A stretch of 23,047 nt of DNA from Flavobacteriales bacterium UBA1937 (lineage in GTDB: Bacteria > Bacteroidota > Bacteroidia > Flavobacteriales > Weeksellaceae): contig DDFD01000014.1 of the NCBI GenBank assembly GCA_002337005.1, positions 1 through 23,047 of the forward strand. Reading direction: 5' to 3'. The position numbers and the translations under genes are program-made. Position 1 is the first letter of the stretch. The number at the start of each line of letters is the position of its first letter. Positions 1-6,937 of the stretch are shown here, one piece after another. The notes beneath the pieces are model-generated. The model saw nothing but the letters and a program-made list of their open reading frames with translations, was not told where the DNA came from and searched no databases.

Positions 1-94
1 TTGCCCGTTATGTTTAGCATCCAAACTTCTCTCCCATCTAAAGATAAGTTGATTGCATAAAAAGCGGAACGTAAACTAACAAAAAATTAAAAAA
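1..94. other. Unassigned leader upstream of rpsB
   Basis: In many Bacteroidota rpsI lies just before rpsB, but no forward frame here ends in the basic tail expected of ribosomal protein S9. The last 25 bases before rpsB are A-rich, as is usual for translation starts in this phylum. No promoter box or hairpin is evident. The stretch may be leader or the start of a contig. Confidence 0.3.
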
Positions 95-856
95 ATGGCA
101 AAAGCTCAAGTTAAAGACTTATTAGAAGCTGGTGTACACTTCGGTCACATGACTAGAAAGTGGAACCCTAATATGGCTCCATACATTTTTATGGAGAAAA
201 ACGGTATTCACATTATCGACTTACATAAAACTGCAGTAAAATTAGATGAAGCTTGTAACGCTTTAGAAAAAATTACTTCAGCAGGTAAAAAAGTTCTTTT
301 CGTAGCTACTAAAAAACAAGCGAAAGAAGTTGTTGCAAAACATGCATCAGAACTTAACATGCCTTACATTACTGAAAGATGGCCAGGTGGTATGCTTACT
401 AACTTTGTAACCATCAGAAAAGCGGTAAAGAAAATGAACTCTATTGATAAAATGAAGAAAGATGGTACTTTCGAAACTTTATCTAAAAAAGAGAGATTAC
501 AAGTTGACAGACAAAGAGCTAACCTAGAGAAGAACTTAGGTTCTATCGCTGATATGGTGAGACTTCCTTCTGCTGTATTTGTAGTAGATATTATGAGAGA
601 GCACATTGCGGTAACTGAAGCTAAAAAATTAGGTATTCCTGTATTTGGTATCGTAGATACTAACTCAGATCCTAGAAAAGTAGATTTCGTAATCCCAGGA
701 AATGATGATGCTTCTAAATCTATTGATATGATTCTTTCTGTAGTTTCTGAAGCTATAAAAGAAGGTCAATCTCAAAGAAAAGCTGATAAAGAAAAATCTA
801 AAGAAGAAGGAGAAAAAGTAACTGCTGATGCAGATAAAGATTTCGACGCTGAATAA
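95..856 (+). CDS. rpsB: 30S ribosomal protein S2
   Basis: Structural protein of the small ribosomal subunit, 253 residues. It opens with the family signature LLEAGVHFGH at residues 9-18 and carries the conserved KWNPNMAPYIF and RWPGGMLTNF segments, followed by the VVDIMREHIAVTEAKKLGIPVFGIVDTN core near residues 165-195. The end is a charged, probably disordered tail rich in Lys, Glu and Asp (about residues 225-253), common in Bacteroidota S2. The ATG at 95 follows an A-rich leader with no Shine-Dalgarno sequence. The gene closes with a strong terminator rather than running into tsf, the usual partner. Identification is secure. Confidence 0.98.
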   Translation: MAKAQVKDLLEAGVHFGHMTRKWNPNMAPYIFMEKNGIHIIDLHKTAVKLDEACNALEKITSAGKKVLFVATKKQAKEVVAKHASELNMPYITERWPGGMLTNFVTIRKAVKKMNSIDKMKKDGTFETLSKKERLQVDRQRANLEKNLGSIADMVRLPSAVFVVDIMREHIAVTEAKKLGIPVFGIVDTNSDPRKVDFVIPGNDDASKSIDMILSVVSEAIKEGQSQRKADKEKSKEEGEKVTADADKDFDAE

Positions 857-876
857 TTTTTCTAAATCATAAATTA

Positions 877-911
877 AAAAAGCCTTTCAAAATAATTTTG
901 AAAGGCTTTTT
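877..911. terminator. Bidirectional terminator between rpsB and the convergent gene
   Basis: A perfect 16-bp stem (877-892 with 896-911) closes a 3-nt loop. It has a T run on both strands, so it can end rpsB and the convergent minus-strand gene that stops at 945. Confidence 0.9.
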
Positions 912-944
912 AGTATAAATAAAATTAAATATTAATTACTTGAA

Positions 945-1466
945 TTAATTATCGTTTTTTCTAGTCAATGCTACTAGGATATTCTTGTTCAGATCCTTTT
1001 GAGCTTCATACTTTAGCTCACATAGATTTCCGGTAAGTTTGTAAACTCCTTTTTCTACCATGATTGCATTTTGTCCTTTGGCAGGAATTGGAATATTGTA
1101 AGCAGCCTTGCCCACAATTTTGAGAACCATGTTACAGTATGAATCATTTTTAACCAAAAGTAAACTTAGTTGGTCATTCTCATCACTTTGTAACATCTCA
1201 TTTATAGATTCCTTCGTTACTGGTTTTTTATTTTTTTCTTGTTCAGAATTTACCAAAAGATCAAATTCATCTTGATCTTCTTTGCTAGACTTAAATTTTT
1301 TAATATCTACAGTCTCAATCTCTGAGCCATCTTTGCTTGTTTCGTAATTAATTGCTTGGGCAGGAGTTACTTTTTTTTCTGAAGAAGGAGAATTATTATT
1401 AAATTTAACTTGTGCAGATGAGGAAGTAACCACTATTCCAAACAATAGAATAGAGATTTTTTTCAT
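945..1466 (-). CDS. Secreted protein of unknown function
   Basis: 173 residues. A signal peptide is visible at residues 1-18 (Lys-Lys start, hydrophobic stretch, SSSA then Gln), so the protein is probably exported to the periplasm. Residues 20-90 are charged and low in complexity. Residues 95-170 look like a folded domain with a Cys pair (SYCNMVL and GNLCELKY) and a phrase NIPIPAKGQNAIMVEKG suggesting beta strands. The same kind of protein occurs in Chryseobacterium relatives, but I cannot name its family with certainty. The ATG lies 33 bases after the trmB stop codon, so it is probably co-transcribed with trmB. The spacer is an 18-bp tandem duplication. Confidence 0.75.
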   Translation of the reverse strand: MKKISILLFGIVVTSSSAQVKFNNNSPSSEKKVTPAQAINYETSKDGSEIETVDIKKFKSSKEDQDEFDLLVNSEQEKNKKPVTKESINEMLQSDENDQLSLLLVKNDSYCNMVLKIVGKAAYNIPIPAKGQNAIMVEKGVYKLTGNLCELKYEAQKDLNKNILVALTRKNDN

Positions 1467-1502
1467 TTTTTACTTAACTTTTTATTTTTACTTAACTTTT
1501 TA
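1467..1502. repeat. Two perfect tandem copies of an 18-bp unit
   Basis: Copies lie at 1467-1484 and 1485-1502 (unit begins TTTTTACTTAACTTTTTA on the plus strand). The second copy contains the trmB stop codon, so the whole spacer between trmB and the next gene is this duplication. Confidence 0.9.
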
Positions 1503-2177
1503 CTTCAATTTAAACTTTATATAAGTAATTGTTTTCCCTTTTGATGAAAACAATTCTTCGTAATAAGTCTTAATTTCTCTTAAGTAAAGTGTATCTGGTT
1601 CATATTCTGGAGCACCATAAATATCATGATGCGCAGTAAGAATCTCATAGCCAAACCCTTGTAATATGCCTAAGGTGTAACCATGAAGAAACTCTGAATC
1701 AGTTTTAAGATGTACAATTGCAGATGACTTTAAAATGTTTTTGTAACGATTAAGAAAATCAGGATGAGTAAGTCTATGTTTACCTCTTCTGTACTTAATC
1801 TGTGGATCTGGAAAAGTAATCCAGATTTCATCCACTTCATTTTCGGCGAAAAAACAGTCTATTAATTCTATCTGAGTTCTCAGGAAAGCCACATTGCCAA
1901 GATTATTATTGATGGCATCTTTGGCACCAAACCAAAATCTAGCTCCTTTGATATCTACTCCTATAAAATTCTTATCAGGAAAAGCCTTTGCCATCCCTAC
2001 TGAATATTCACCTTTGCCACAGCCAAGCTCTAAAACTATTGGGTTATCATTTTTGAAGATTTTTTCTCTCCATTTCCCTTTTAGTTCAAAATTATCTAAT
2101 GCTTCTTTTCTGGTTGGCTGTATAACATTTGGTAGTAATTTGTTCTCTGCAAACCTTGCGATCTTATTTTTACCCAC
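1500..2177 (-). CDS. trmB: tRNA (guanine-N7-)-methyltransferase
   Basis: Methylates G46 in the variable loop of tRNAs using S-adenosylmethionine. 225 residues, normal for the family. The SAM-binding motif LELGCGKGE is at residues 49-57, the acidic ribose-binding VD at 74-75, and the family hallmark TFPDPQ at 121-126, followed by the RRGKHRLTHPDFL segment. The start is GTG at 2175-2177: an in-frame TAG lies four codons upstream (2187-2189) and no ATG intervenes, while the N-terminus MGKNK-ARFAEN matches the family as I recall it. A Bacteroidota-type promoter sits upstream. The next gene downstream is an exported protein with no obvious link to tRNA. Confidence 0.96.
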   Translation of the reverse strand: MGKNKIARFAENKLLPNVIQPTRKEALDNFELKGKWREKIFKNDNPIVLELGCGKGEYSVGMAKAFPDKNFIGVDIKGARFWFGAKDAINNNLGNVAFLRTQIELIDCFFAENEVDEIWITFPDPQIKYRRGKHRLTHPDFLNRYKNILKSSAIVHLKTDSEFLHGYTLGILQGFGYEILTAHHDIYGAPEYEPDTLYLREIKTYYEELFSSKGKTITYIKFKLK

Positions 2178-2211
2178 GAAAAATAACTATTTTATTCATT
2201 TAATTCTCTAA

Positions 2212-2241
2212 CAAAGTTAAGAATTATTTTTAACAAACAAA
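2212..2241 (-). promoter_or_regulatory. Bacteroidota-type promoter for trmB
   Basis: On the minus strand TTTG (2241-2238) is followed after 18 bp by TAACTTTG (2219-2212), matching TTTG-N17/23-TAnnTTTG. It would give a leader of roughly 30 nt. Confidence 0.65.
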
Positions 2242-2316
2242 TATGAATTTTCGCACTTATAGATAAAAATCATTAATGATAATTGCACATAAGTGAATAA
2301 AATAAAAAAACAATAC

Positions 2317-3114
2317 TTAAATAGTAGATATAATCCCTTGAAGGTGAGAAGAGCGCAATCTCTTTTGGTAAATAGGAATATACTTTTCGATAGAAACTTT
2401 CACTGCTTCATAATTAGAACTTTCGATATAAGGCAATAGATTATCTGACGTATATACAAATTGTAAAAAATTATCTATTAAATCTTTGGGAATTTTAAGC
2501 TTTACAAAATAATCATCTCCTAAGTACGCCTTTGTATTATTAATGGCATATTGCATTTTTTCGTACTGGTAAAGGCGTTCTTTTTTCTTTCTATCGCCAG
2601 AAACCACATCGTAAAGACTTGCCAAACTTATGGTAAAACCTCCGTTTGCCAAATCAGCAACAGGAGCAATTGGCGGAGTGCCATCACCTTTTGGCGCTGG
2701 TAATCCTATAATTTTAGCTACTTCTACACTCGATTTTTTAGAATCTAGAGCTCTTACATCTTTTCTAAGATTTCCAGTTGGCTTAAATCTGTTAAGAACC
2801 ACCTCTTGAATTTCTTTATAGGCTACTTCTAGTTCAACAAGATTTCTAGTATTCCCAATAATTTCTTGCGTAATTTTTATGTCTTTCCTTTCAGAAACGA
2901 TAGAAGTAAATCTGATGACATCTCCCAATTTTACAGGAATTTTGAACTCTCCGTTATAATTGGTAAGATATGTTTTTTGTTCATTAAGATTCGTTACATA
3001 GATTTGGTTAAGATAAAACGAGGATTTATCTCTCATAAAAACGGTTCCTGAAAATGACTGCGCGCTGATATTTACTAAAAAAAGTAAACAAAAAATTGAA
3101 ATAATTCTCTTCAT
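2317..3114 (-). CDS. Secreted protein with carboxypeptidase-regulatory-like domain (paralogue 1)
   Basis: 265 residues. Residues 1-18 form a signal peptide ending SA before Gln-Ser. Residues 20-95 resemble the CarboxypepD-regulatory-like (CNA-B-like) beta-sandwich that starts many TonB-dependent receptors: SGTVF..., then LTNYNGEFKIPVKLGDVIRF. There is no plug or barrel, so it is a stand-alone protein. A TGNLRKD motif and a predicted helical C-terminal half follow, with LYQYEKMQYAI and the DDYFVKLKIPKDLIDNFLQFVY block. These two regions recur in the two divergent paralogues at 3379 and 4168. Export to the periplasm or inner face of the outer membrane is likely. The function is unknown. Confidence 0.85.
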   Translation of the reverse strand: MKRIISIFCLLFLVNISAQSFSGTVFMRDKSSFYLNQIYVTNLNEQKTYLTNYNGEFKIPVKLGDVIRFTSIVSERKDIKITQEIIGNTRNLVELEVAYKEIQEVVLNRFKPTGNLRKDVRALDSKKSSVEVAKIIGLPAPKGDGTPPIAPVADLANGGFTISLASLYDVVSGDRKKKERLYQYEKMQYAINNTKAYLGDDYFVKLKIPKDLIDNFLQFVYTSDNLLPYIESSNYEAVKVSIEKYIPIYQKRLRSSHLQGIISTI

Positions 3115-3124
3115 AATGATGCAG

Positions 3125-3157
3125 CAAAAATACTCAGATTTTCAATGCAAAATCAAT
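3125..3157 (-). promoter_or_regulatory. Bacteroidota-type promoter for paralogue 1
   Basis: On the minus strand TATTTTTG (3132-3125) matches TAnnTTTG, with ATTG (3157-3154) 21 bp upstream. The leader would be only a few bases long. Confidence 0.5.
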
Positions 3158-3353
3158 TCAAAAACTAAAATTGTAGTTAAACTTCTATTAAACTTTTAAA
3201 TTAAAATGTTAAGAAAAGTTAGAAACCACCACCTAATAAACAACTTATAAAAAACATCCATCCATTTTTAACCAATTTTAAAGGCTTTCTATCATAAAAA
3301 CTCATAAAAAAGTTAAGTCTAGTTAAATTTATAAAAAATGTGAATTTAAAAAA

Positions 3354-3361
3354 TAAATTTG
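3354..3361 (+). promoter_or_regulatory. -7 box before paralogues 2 and 3
   Basis: TAAATTTG matches TAnnTTTG exactly, 17 bases before the ATG at 3379. No clear TTTG is seen at the expected upstream spacing. Confidence 0.45.
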
Positions 3362-3378
3362 CCAAAAATCATTAGCCA

Positions 3379-4158
3379 ATGAGCAAACTTCTATCTCTTA
3401 TCTTTTTTATTATATTTTTAAAATTTTACGGTCAAGAAACACTTTCTGGAAAAGTAACAACAGAACAATCTACAGAATTAGGAGGTGTTTTGGTAGTGAA
3501 CGTTAGCACAGACGAAAAAACATATACCGATGCGGAAGGAAATTTTAAAATTTTAGCAAAAAAAGGAGACGAAATCCGTTTTTTAAAAGAAAAATATGAC
3601 AGAGCTTCCATCACTGTTTTTTATATAGATTTTCAGAAAAAATTAAAAATCATATTAACCAAAACACCAATAGAAATTAAAGAAGTAGAAATAAAGCCTA
3701 GACTTACCGGCAACCTAAAAAAAGATTCTAAATCCTTGAATAAAAGAAATAGAAACCAAGAACTTCAAGATGCAATCGGGCTTCCTCCACCACCAGAAAA
3801 ACCTAGAGAAAAACCAGCTGAAGTCACTAAAGACATCTTGCTACCCATCATTACAGGAAATCTAAATATACAAGCAATCTATGATGTGGCTTCCGGTAAA
3901 GCAAAAAGGCAAAAAAGACTTTATAAATACCAAGATTTACAAGAAAATATAACTTGGGCAAGACTAAAAATAGAAGATGAGTATTTTATCAATCTTGGCA
4001 TTCCTAGAGAAGAAATCAACAATTTTATTGAATATTCTTTTGCCAAAAATCCATTAGCTCTGCGCTATGCAAAGGCAGAAAATGTTTCTGGTTTTCTATT
4101 GCAAATCGAAGAACCAGCCAAAAATTTTGTAGAAACACTAAAAAAAGAAAAAAACTAA
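3379..4158 (+). CDS. Secreted protein with carboxypeptidase-regulatory-like domain (paralogue 2)
   Basis: 259 residues. A signal peptide is visible at residues 1-18 (YG before QE). The beta-sandwich at about 20-100 has the motif KTYTDAEGNFKILAKKGDEIRFLKEKYDRASI. It is followed by LTGNLKKDSKSLNKRNRN, a proline-rich stretch (IGLPPPPEKPREKPAE), and a C-terminal block LYKYQDLQENI...DEYFINLGIPREEINNFIEY that matches paralogue 1. It is separated by only 9 bases from paralogue 3, so the two are probably one operon. They diverge from paralogue 1 across a 264-bp promoter region. I see no enzyme motif; a structural or receptor-accessory envelope role is a guess. Confidence 0.85.
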   Translation: MSKLLSLIFFIIFLKFYGQETLSGKVTTEQSTELGGVLVVNVSTDEKTYTDAEGNFKILAKKGDEIRFLKEKYDRASITVFYIDFQKKLKIILTKTPIEIKEVEIKPRLTGNLKKDSKSLNKRNRNQELQDAIGLPPPPEKPREKPAEVTKDILLPIITGNLNIQAIYDVASGKAKRQKRLYKYQDLQENITWARLKIEDEYFINLGIPREEINNFIEYSFAKNPLALRYAKAENVSGFLLQIEEPAKNFVETLKKEKN

Positions 4159-4167
4159 TCCATCTGC

Positions 4168-4899
4168 ATGAAAAAATTTTTATTCCTTACTTTCTTTTTA
4201 ATTTTCATCAATTCCTTTTCTCAAGAATACATTTTGGGAAAAGTAGTTTCTGAACAAAACACCGAAATAGCAGGCGTTTTAGTCATTAACATAAATACAG
4301 ACGAAAAAACATACACCAACAATGAAGGGAATTTTATGATTGCTGCTAAAACCAACGATTTGATAAGGTTGGTAAAACAAAAATTCGATAGAGTCTCTTA
4401 CACCATAAAACCAGAAGATTTCCAGAAATCTATTACCATCAATATGCAAAAATCTACCATCGAAATAGAAGAGGTTGAATTGAAAACCAAATTGACCGGA
4501 AACCTTAAAGAAGACATCAACAAGGTTGAAAATAAGAAAAAAACTAAACTAAATCTGGAAATAAGTAAAATGAATTTAGAAAAATCAGAGATTGCCATTC
4601 TACTACCAAAAGCAGGGGAATTTAAACAACCAAAAGGCGAAGGCTTCTCTGTAGGTGCAGTTTCTAATAGATGGGACATTGTAGATATTAATAATGGTTA
4701 TTTATATATTCTAGGAGAAGATTATTTTGTTGAGGAATTAGGTCTTAAAAAAGACGAAGTTGCTCCTTTTATAGGCTACGTAATGCAAAGTTTAAACTTA
4801 AAAAATATCAAAAAGAAAGGGTACTTCATAAGTGATGACATTGCAAAGTTTCAAGTGTTAGCAGAGAAAAAAATCAAAACATTTAAAAAGTTAAAATAA
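4168..4899 (+). CDS. Secreted protein with carboxypeptidase-regulatory-like domain (paralogue 3)
   Basis: 243 residues. The signal peptide is at 1-18 (FS before QEY). The N-terminal domain is close to paralogue 2: both share NTDEKTYT or STDEKTYT, then EGNF, a run of K/R around FDR, and a segment ending in EEVELK or KEVEIK. The TGNLKEDINKVENKKKT linker is kept. The C-terminal block is shorter and diverged (GEDYFVEELGLKKDEVAPFIGYV) and lacks the LYKYQ helix of the other two. This looks like tandem duplication with decay or specialisation of the C-terminal half. No terminator was seen after the stop at 4899. Confidence 0.83.
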   Translation: MKKFLFLTFFLIFINSFSQEYILGKVVSEQNTEIAGVLVININTDEKTYTNNEGNFMIAAKTNDLIRLVKQKFDRVSYTIKPEDFQKSITINMQKSTIEIEEVELKTKLTGNLKEDINKVENKKKTKLNLEISKMNLEKSEIAILLPKAGEFKQPKGEGFSVGAVSNRWDIVDINNGYLYILGEDYFVEELGLKKDEVAPFIGYVMQSLNLKNIKKKGYFISDDIAKFQVLAEKKIKTFKKLK

Positions 4900-4939
4900 T
4901 CTTAAAATCGTTAATAAATTCTTAAAATTTGGCACGGCT

Positions 4940-4967
4940 TTTGAAATATGTATTTTACATAAATTTG
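4940..4967 (+). promoter_or_regulatory. Bacteroidota-type promoter for the SIMPL-domain gene
   Basis: TTTG (4940-4943) and TAAATTTG (4960-4967) are separated by 16 bp, one base short of the usual range. The start codon is at 5007. Confidence 0.55.
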
Positions 4968-5006
4968 ATCATCTTATAAAACTCAACCTAAAGCATACTT
5001 CACAAA

Positions 5007-5738
5007 ATGAACAAAAACATCATCGCCATCGCCATTGCATCATTAGGTTTCGTTATCGGACTAGGAATATTGGGCAATGCCATCAAAAACCGAAACAAAT
5101 CTGAAAATACCATTTCAGTAACTGGTTTGGGAACTAAAAAATTCACCTCAGACCTCATCACTTGGAACGGTAGTTTCTCAAGAAACGATTTTGAACTTAA
5201 AACCGCTTATGATGAACTTCTAAATGACAGAAAAGTCATTGAAAATTATTTGATTTCTAAAGGAATTCCTAAAAACGAATTGGTTTTTTCTGCGGTAGAT
5301 ATTCAGAAGCAATTTAACTATGTTTCAGATTCTAACGGCAGCAGTCATCAAACTTTTGCAGGCTACCAGCTTACACAATCTATTTCTTTGGAAAGTAAAG
5401 ATGTAGCAAAAATCGAAAATTTATCTAGAAACATCACAGAAATTATAAATTTAGGAATTGTTTTCACATCTTCTAAACCTAATTATTTTTATACCAAACT
5501 AGCTGAAGTAAAACAAGAAATGATTGCCAATGCTACCAAAGACGCCAAAGAACGTGCAGAAAAAATTGCAGAAAATGCTGGTTCATCTCTCGGTAACCTA
5601 AAGAAAGCTACAATGGGTGTCATTCAAATTACTGCACCAAACTCAAATGAAGATTTTTCTTACGGAGGAACTTACAATACAGAATCCAAAGAAAAAGAAG
5701 CAAGCATAACCATAAAACTAGAATATGAGGTAGATTAA
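5007..5738 (+). CDS. SIMPL domain-containing protein (DUF541)
   Basis: 243 residues. An uncleaved N-terminal membrane anchor spans about residues 5-23, and the rest should lie in the periplasm. The SIMPL (DUF541) fold runs from about residue 35 to the end: ENTISVTGLGTKKFTSD at its start, a long helix KTAYDELLNDRKVIENYLISKGIPKNEL, then AGYQLTQSISLES, and the typical AKERAEKIAENAGSSLGNLKKA helix. The family includes E. coli YggE, linked to oxidative-stress tolerance, and mouse SIMPL. The biochemical role is unsettled. It has its own promoter and a strong terminator, so it is probably monocistronic. Confidence 0.9.
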   Translation: MNKNIIAIAIASLGFVIGLGILGNAIKNRNKSENTISVTGLGTKKFTSDLITWNGSFSRNDFELKTAYDELLNDRKVIENYLISKGIPKNELVFSAVDIQKQFNYVSDSNGSSHQTFAGYQLTQSISLESKDVAKIENLSRNITEIINLGIVFTSSKPNYFYTKLAEVKQEMIANATKDAKERAEKIAENAGSSLGNLKKATMGVIQITAPNSNEDFSYGGTYNTESKEKEASITIKLEYEVD

Positions 5739-5750
5739 TAACCTAATTTG

Positions 5751-5777
5751 GCGGACTTTTTTAGTCCGCTTTTTTTT
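5751..5777 (+). terminator. Terminator of the SIMPL gene, inside the convergent gene's 3' end
   Basis: A 7-bp stem (GCGGACT at 5751-5757 with AGTCCGC at 5763-5769) with a 5-T loop is followed by eight T. The minus-strand acetyltransferase ends inside this hairpin: its stop codon covers 5761-5763 and its last codons encode KKAD. Confidence 0.85.
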
Positions 5778-6303
5778 GGTAAACAGTTGAGTGAATTTCT
5801 TGTATTGAATTTTCTAAATTTTCTGGCAAAAAATTAGCCATTAAAAATAGGCGCAGTGAAGATTTACCTTCGCCATAAGAAGGCTGAATATAATCTTTAT
5901 TCATAATTTCAAAACCATTTCTTTGATAAAACCTGACTCTTCTAGCCGCAATTTCAGACAAAGAATCTGGCTCTGTTTCCAGAATAATTTTCTCAAATTT
6001 TTCTTTAAGAGCTTCTAAGATTTGTTCTCCAAAATTTTGATTTCTAAACTCTTCGAAAACCTCAAAATGTTCTAAAAAATAAAAACCTTTCAATTCCCAA
6101 ATTACAGAGTAACTAATAGTTTCGTTTTCATTTTTAATTAAAAAAACAAAAACATCGGGGTTTTCTGCTAAATCTAAAAACTGCTCTTTATCTCTCCTTT
6201 CATTTTCAGGAAAAGATTTTTCGTATCTATTGAAAATTCTAGAAATTTTCTTTCGGTTCTGCAATTCTTCAAACCAAAACGATTTGTTTGTTTCGAGTTC
6301 CAT
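5761..6303 (-). CDS. GNAT-family N-acetyltransferase
   Basis: 180 residues. It resembles a GCN5-related acetyltransferase, which transfers an acetyl group from acetyl-CoA to an amine: a central strand FYFLEHFEVFEEFRNQNFGEQILEALKEKF (about residues 73-102) fits motif A, with RNQNFG in the place of the CoA pyrophosphate loop (R/Q-x-x-G-x-G/A). It is followed by IILETEP and by RRVRFYQRNGFEI, the usual late helix and strand. The substrate cannot be told. It is the last gene of the minus-strand run that begins at 8338, 51 bases after the PspC gene, with a heptamer repeat in the gap. Its last codons overlap the terminator of the convergent SIMPL gene. Confidence 0.8.
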   Translation of the reverse strand: MELETNKSFWFEELQNRKKISRIFNRYEKSFPENERRDKEQFLDLAENPDVFVFLIKNENETISYSVIWELKGFYFLEHFEVFEEFRNQNFGEQILEALKEKFEKIILETEPDSLSEIAARRVRFYQRNGFEIMNKDYIQPSYGEGKSSLRLFLMANFLPENLENSIQEIHSTVYQKKAD

Positions 6304-6323
6304 GTTTAATTTTTCAAGTTAAA

Positions 6324-6351
6324 AACATCCAGCCTTCAACATCTAACACCC
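6324..6351. repeat. Four degenerate 7-nt repeats (AACATCC type)
   Basis: Plus-strand units AACATCC, AGCCTTC, AACATCT, AACACCC lie in register between the PspC and GNAT genes. This is one of five such four-unit loci in the window. Confidence 0.6.
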
Positions 6352-6354
6352 ATC

Positions 6355-6585
6355 TTAAAGGTCAAAAACATTAGGCCTTCTGGTAACAAACATATCTTTT
6401 ACCCAAAGCGTAAAAGCCATCCCCAAGTAAATTAAGAAAAAAACACCTGCGGTGGCAAACGTAGAATAAATGAAAAAAACACGCAATTTAGAAACAGGAA
6501 TCCCCAGTCTGCTGCCAAATCTGGTAAGCGTACCAAACCATTCTCGCTCCATTTTGTGTCTTATATTGGTAAAAAAATTACTCAT
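6355..6585 (-). CDS. PspC-domain small membrane protein
   Basis: 76 residues. The sequence FTRFGSRLGIPVSKLRVFFIYSTF is typical of the PspC domain: a short amphipathic part, then a hydrophobic stretch of about residues 38-65 that likely crosses the inner membrane. In enterobacteria PspC acts with PspB in envelope-stress signalling; flavobacterial single-domain homologues are uncharacterised. No other psp gene is present here. Its ATG overlaps the end of the MazG-like gene by 8 bases, pointing to translational coupling. Confidence 0.8.
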   Translation of the reverse strand: MSNFFTNIRHKMEREWFGTLTRFGSRLGIPVSKLRVFFIYSTFATAGVFFLIYLGMAFTLWVKDMFVTRRPNVFDL

Positions 6586-6910
6586 TTTTTAGTTTTTCAT
6601 TGTTTTGGTGACGGTCAAAATCTCTTTCGGTTTTTACTTTCATTTTTTTGTCAAAAGCCGATTGCAAATCTACTCCAGTTTGATTAGCCAAACACAAAGT
6701 TACAAATAAAACATCTGCCAATTCTTCGCCCAAATCTTTGGATTTATCAGATTCTTTTTCGCTTTGTTCACCATATCTTCTGGCAATAATTCTGGCAACC
6801 TCTCCTACTTCTTCGGTCAGCATCGCCATATTGGTTAATTCATTAAAATAACGAACACCTATGGTTTTAATCCATTCATCTACTTGATTTTGAAGAATTT
6901 TTATTTCCAT
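6578..6910 (-). CDS. MazG-like nucleotide pyrophosphohydrolase
   Basis: 110 residues from the ATG at 6910. An all-alpha NTP pyrophosphohydrolase that would cleave (d)NTPs to monophosphate and pyrophosphate in the cytoplasm. The Mg-binding motifs are visible: EEVGEVAR (EExxE) and, after the helix, GEELADVLF (ExxD). An in-frame TTG at 6937 would add MRIENEKLK, but that extension is translated from a heptamer repeat, so the ATG at 6910 (MEIKILQNQVDEWI) is the better start. It follows the beta-helix lipoprotein gene by about 27 bases and overlaps the PspC gene by 8. It probably serves nucleotide-pool cleaning. Confidence 0.88.
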   Translation of the reverse strand: MEIKILQNQVDEWIKTIGVRYFNELTNMAMLTEEVGEVARIIARRYGEQSEKESDKSKDLGEELADVLFVTLCLANQTGVDLQSAFDKKMKVKTERDFDRHQNNEKLKNE

Positions 6911-6936
6911 TTTCAACTTTTCATTTTCAATTCTCA
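6909..6936. repeat. Four degenerate 7-nt repeats (ATTTTCA type)
   Basis: Plus-strand units ATTTTCA, ACTTTTC, ATTTTCA, ATTCTCA fill the gap between the lipoprotein stop codon (6938) and the MazG ATG (6910). Confidence 0.6.
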
Positions 6937-6937
6937 A

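Noticed and set aside
1..89. Minus-strand reading frame giving SLRSAFYAINLSLDGREVWMLN, which looks protein-like
   Set aside because: It has no start codon after the upstream stop and is cut by the window edge. Too short to tell a real gene remnant from chance.
6911..6937. TTG start extending the MazG-like protein (MRIENEKLK)
   Set aside because: The extension is the translation of a heptamer repeat; the ATG at 6910 matches the family start.
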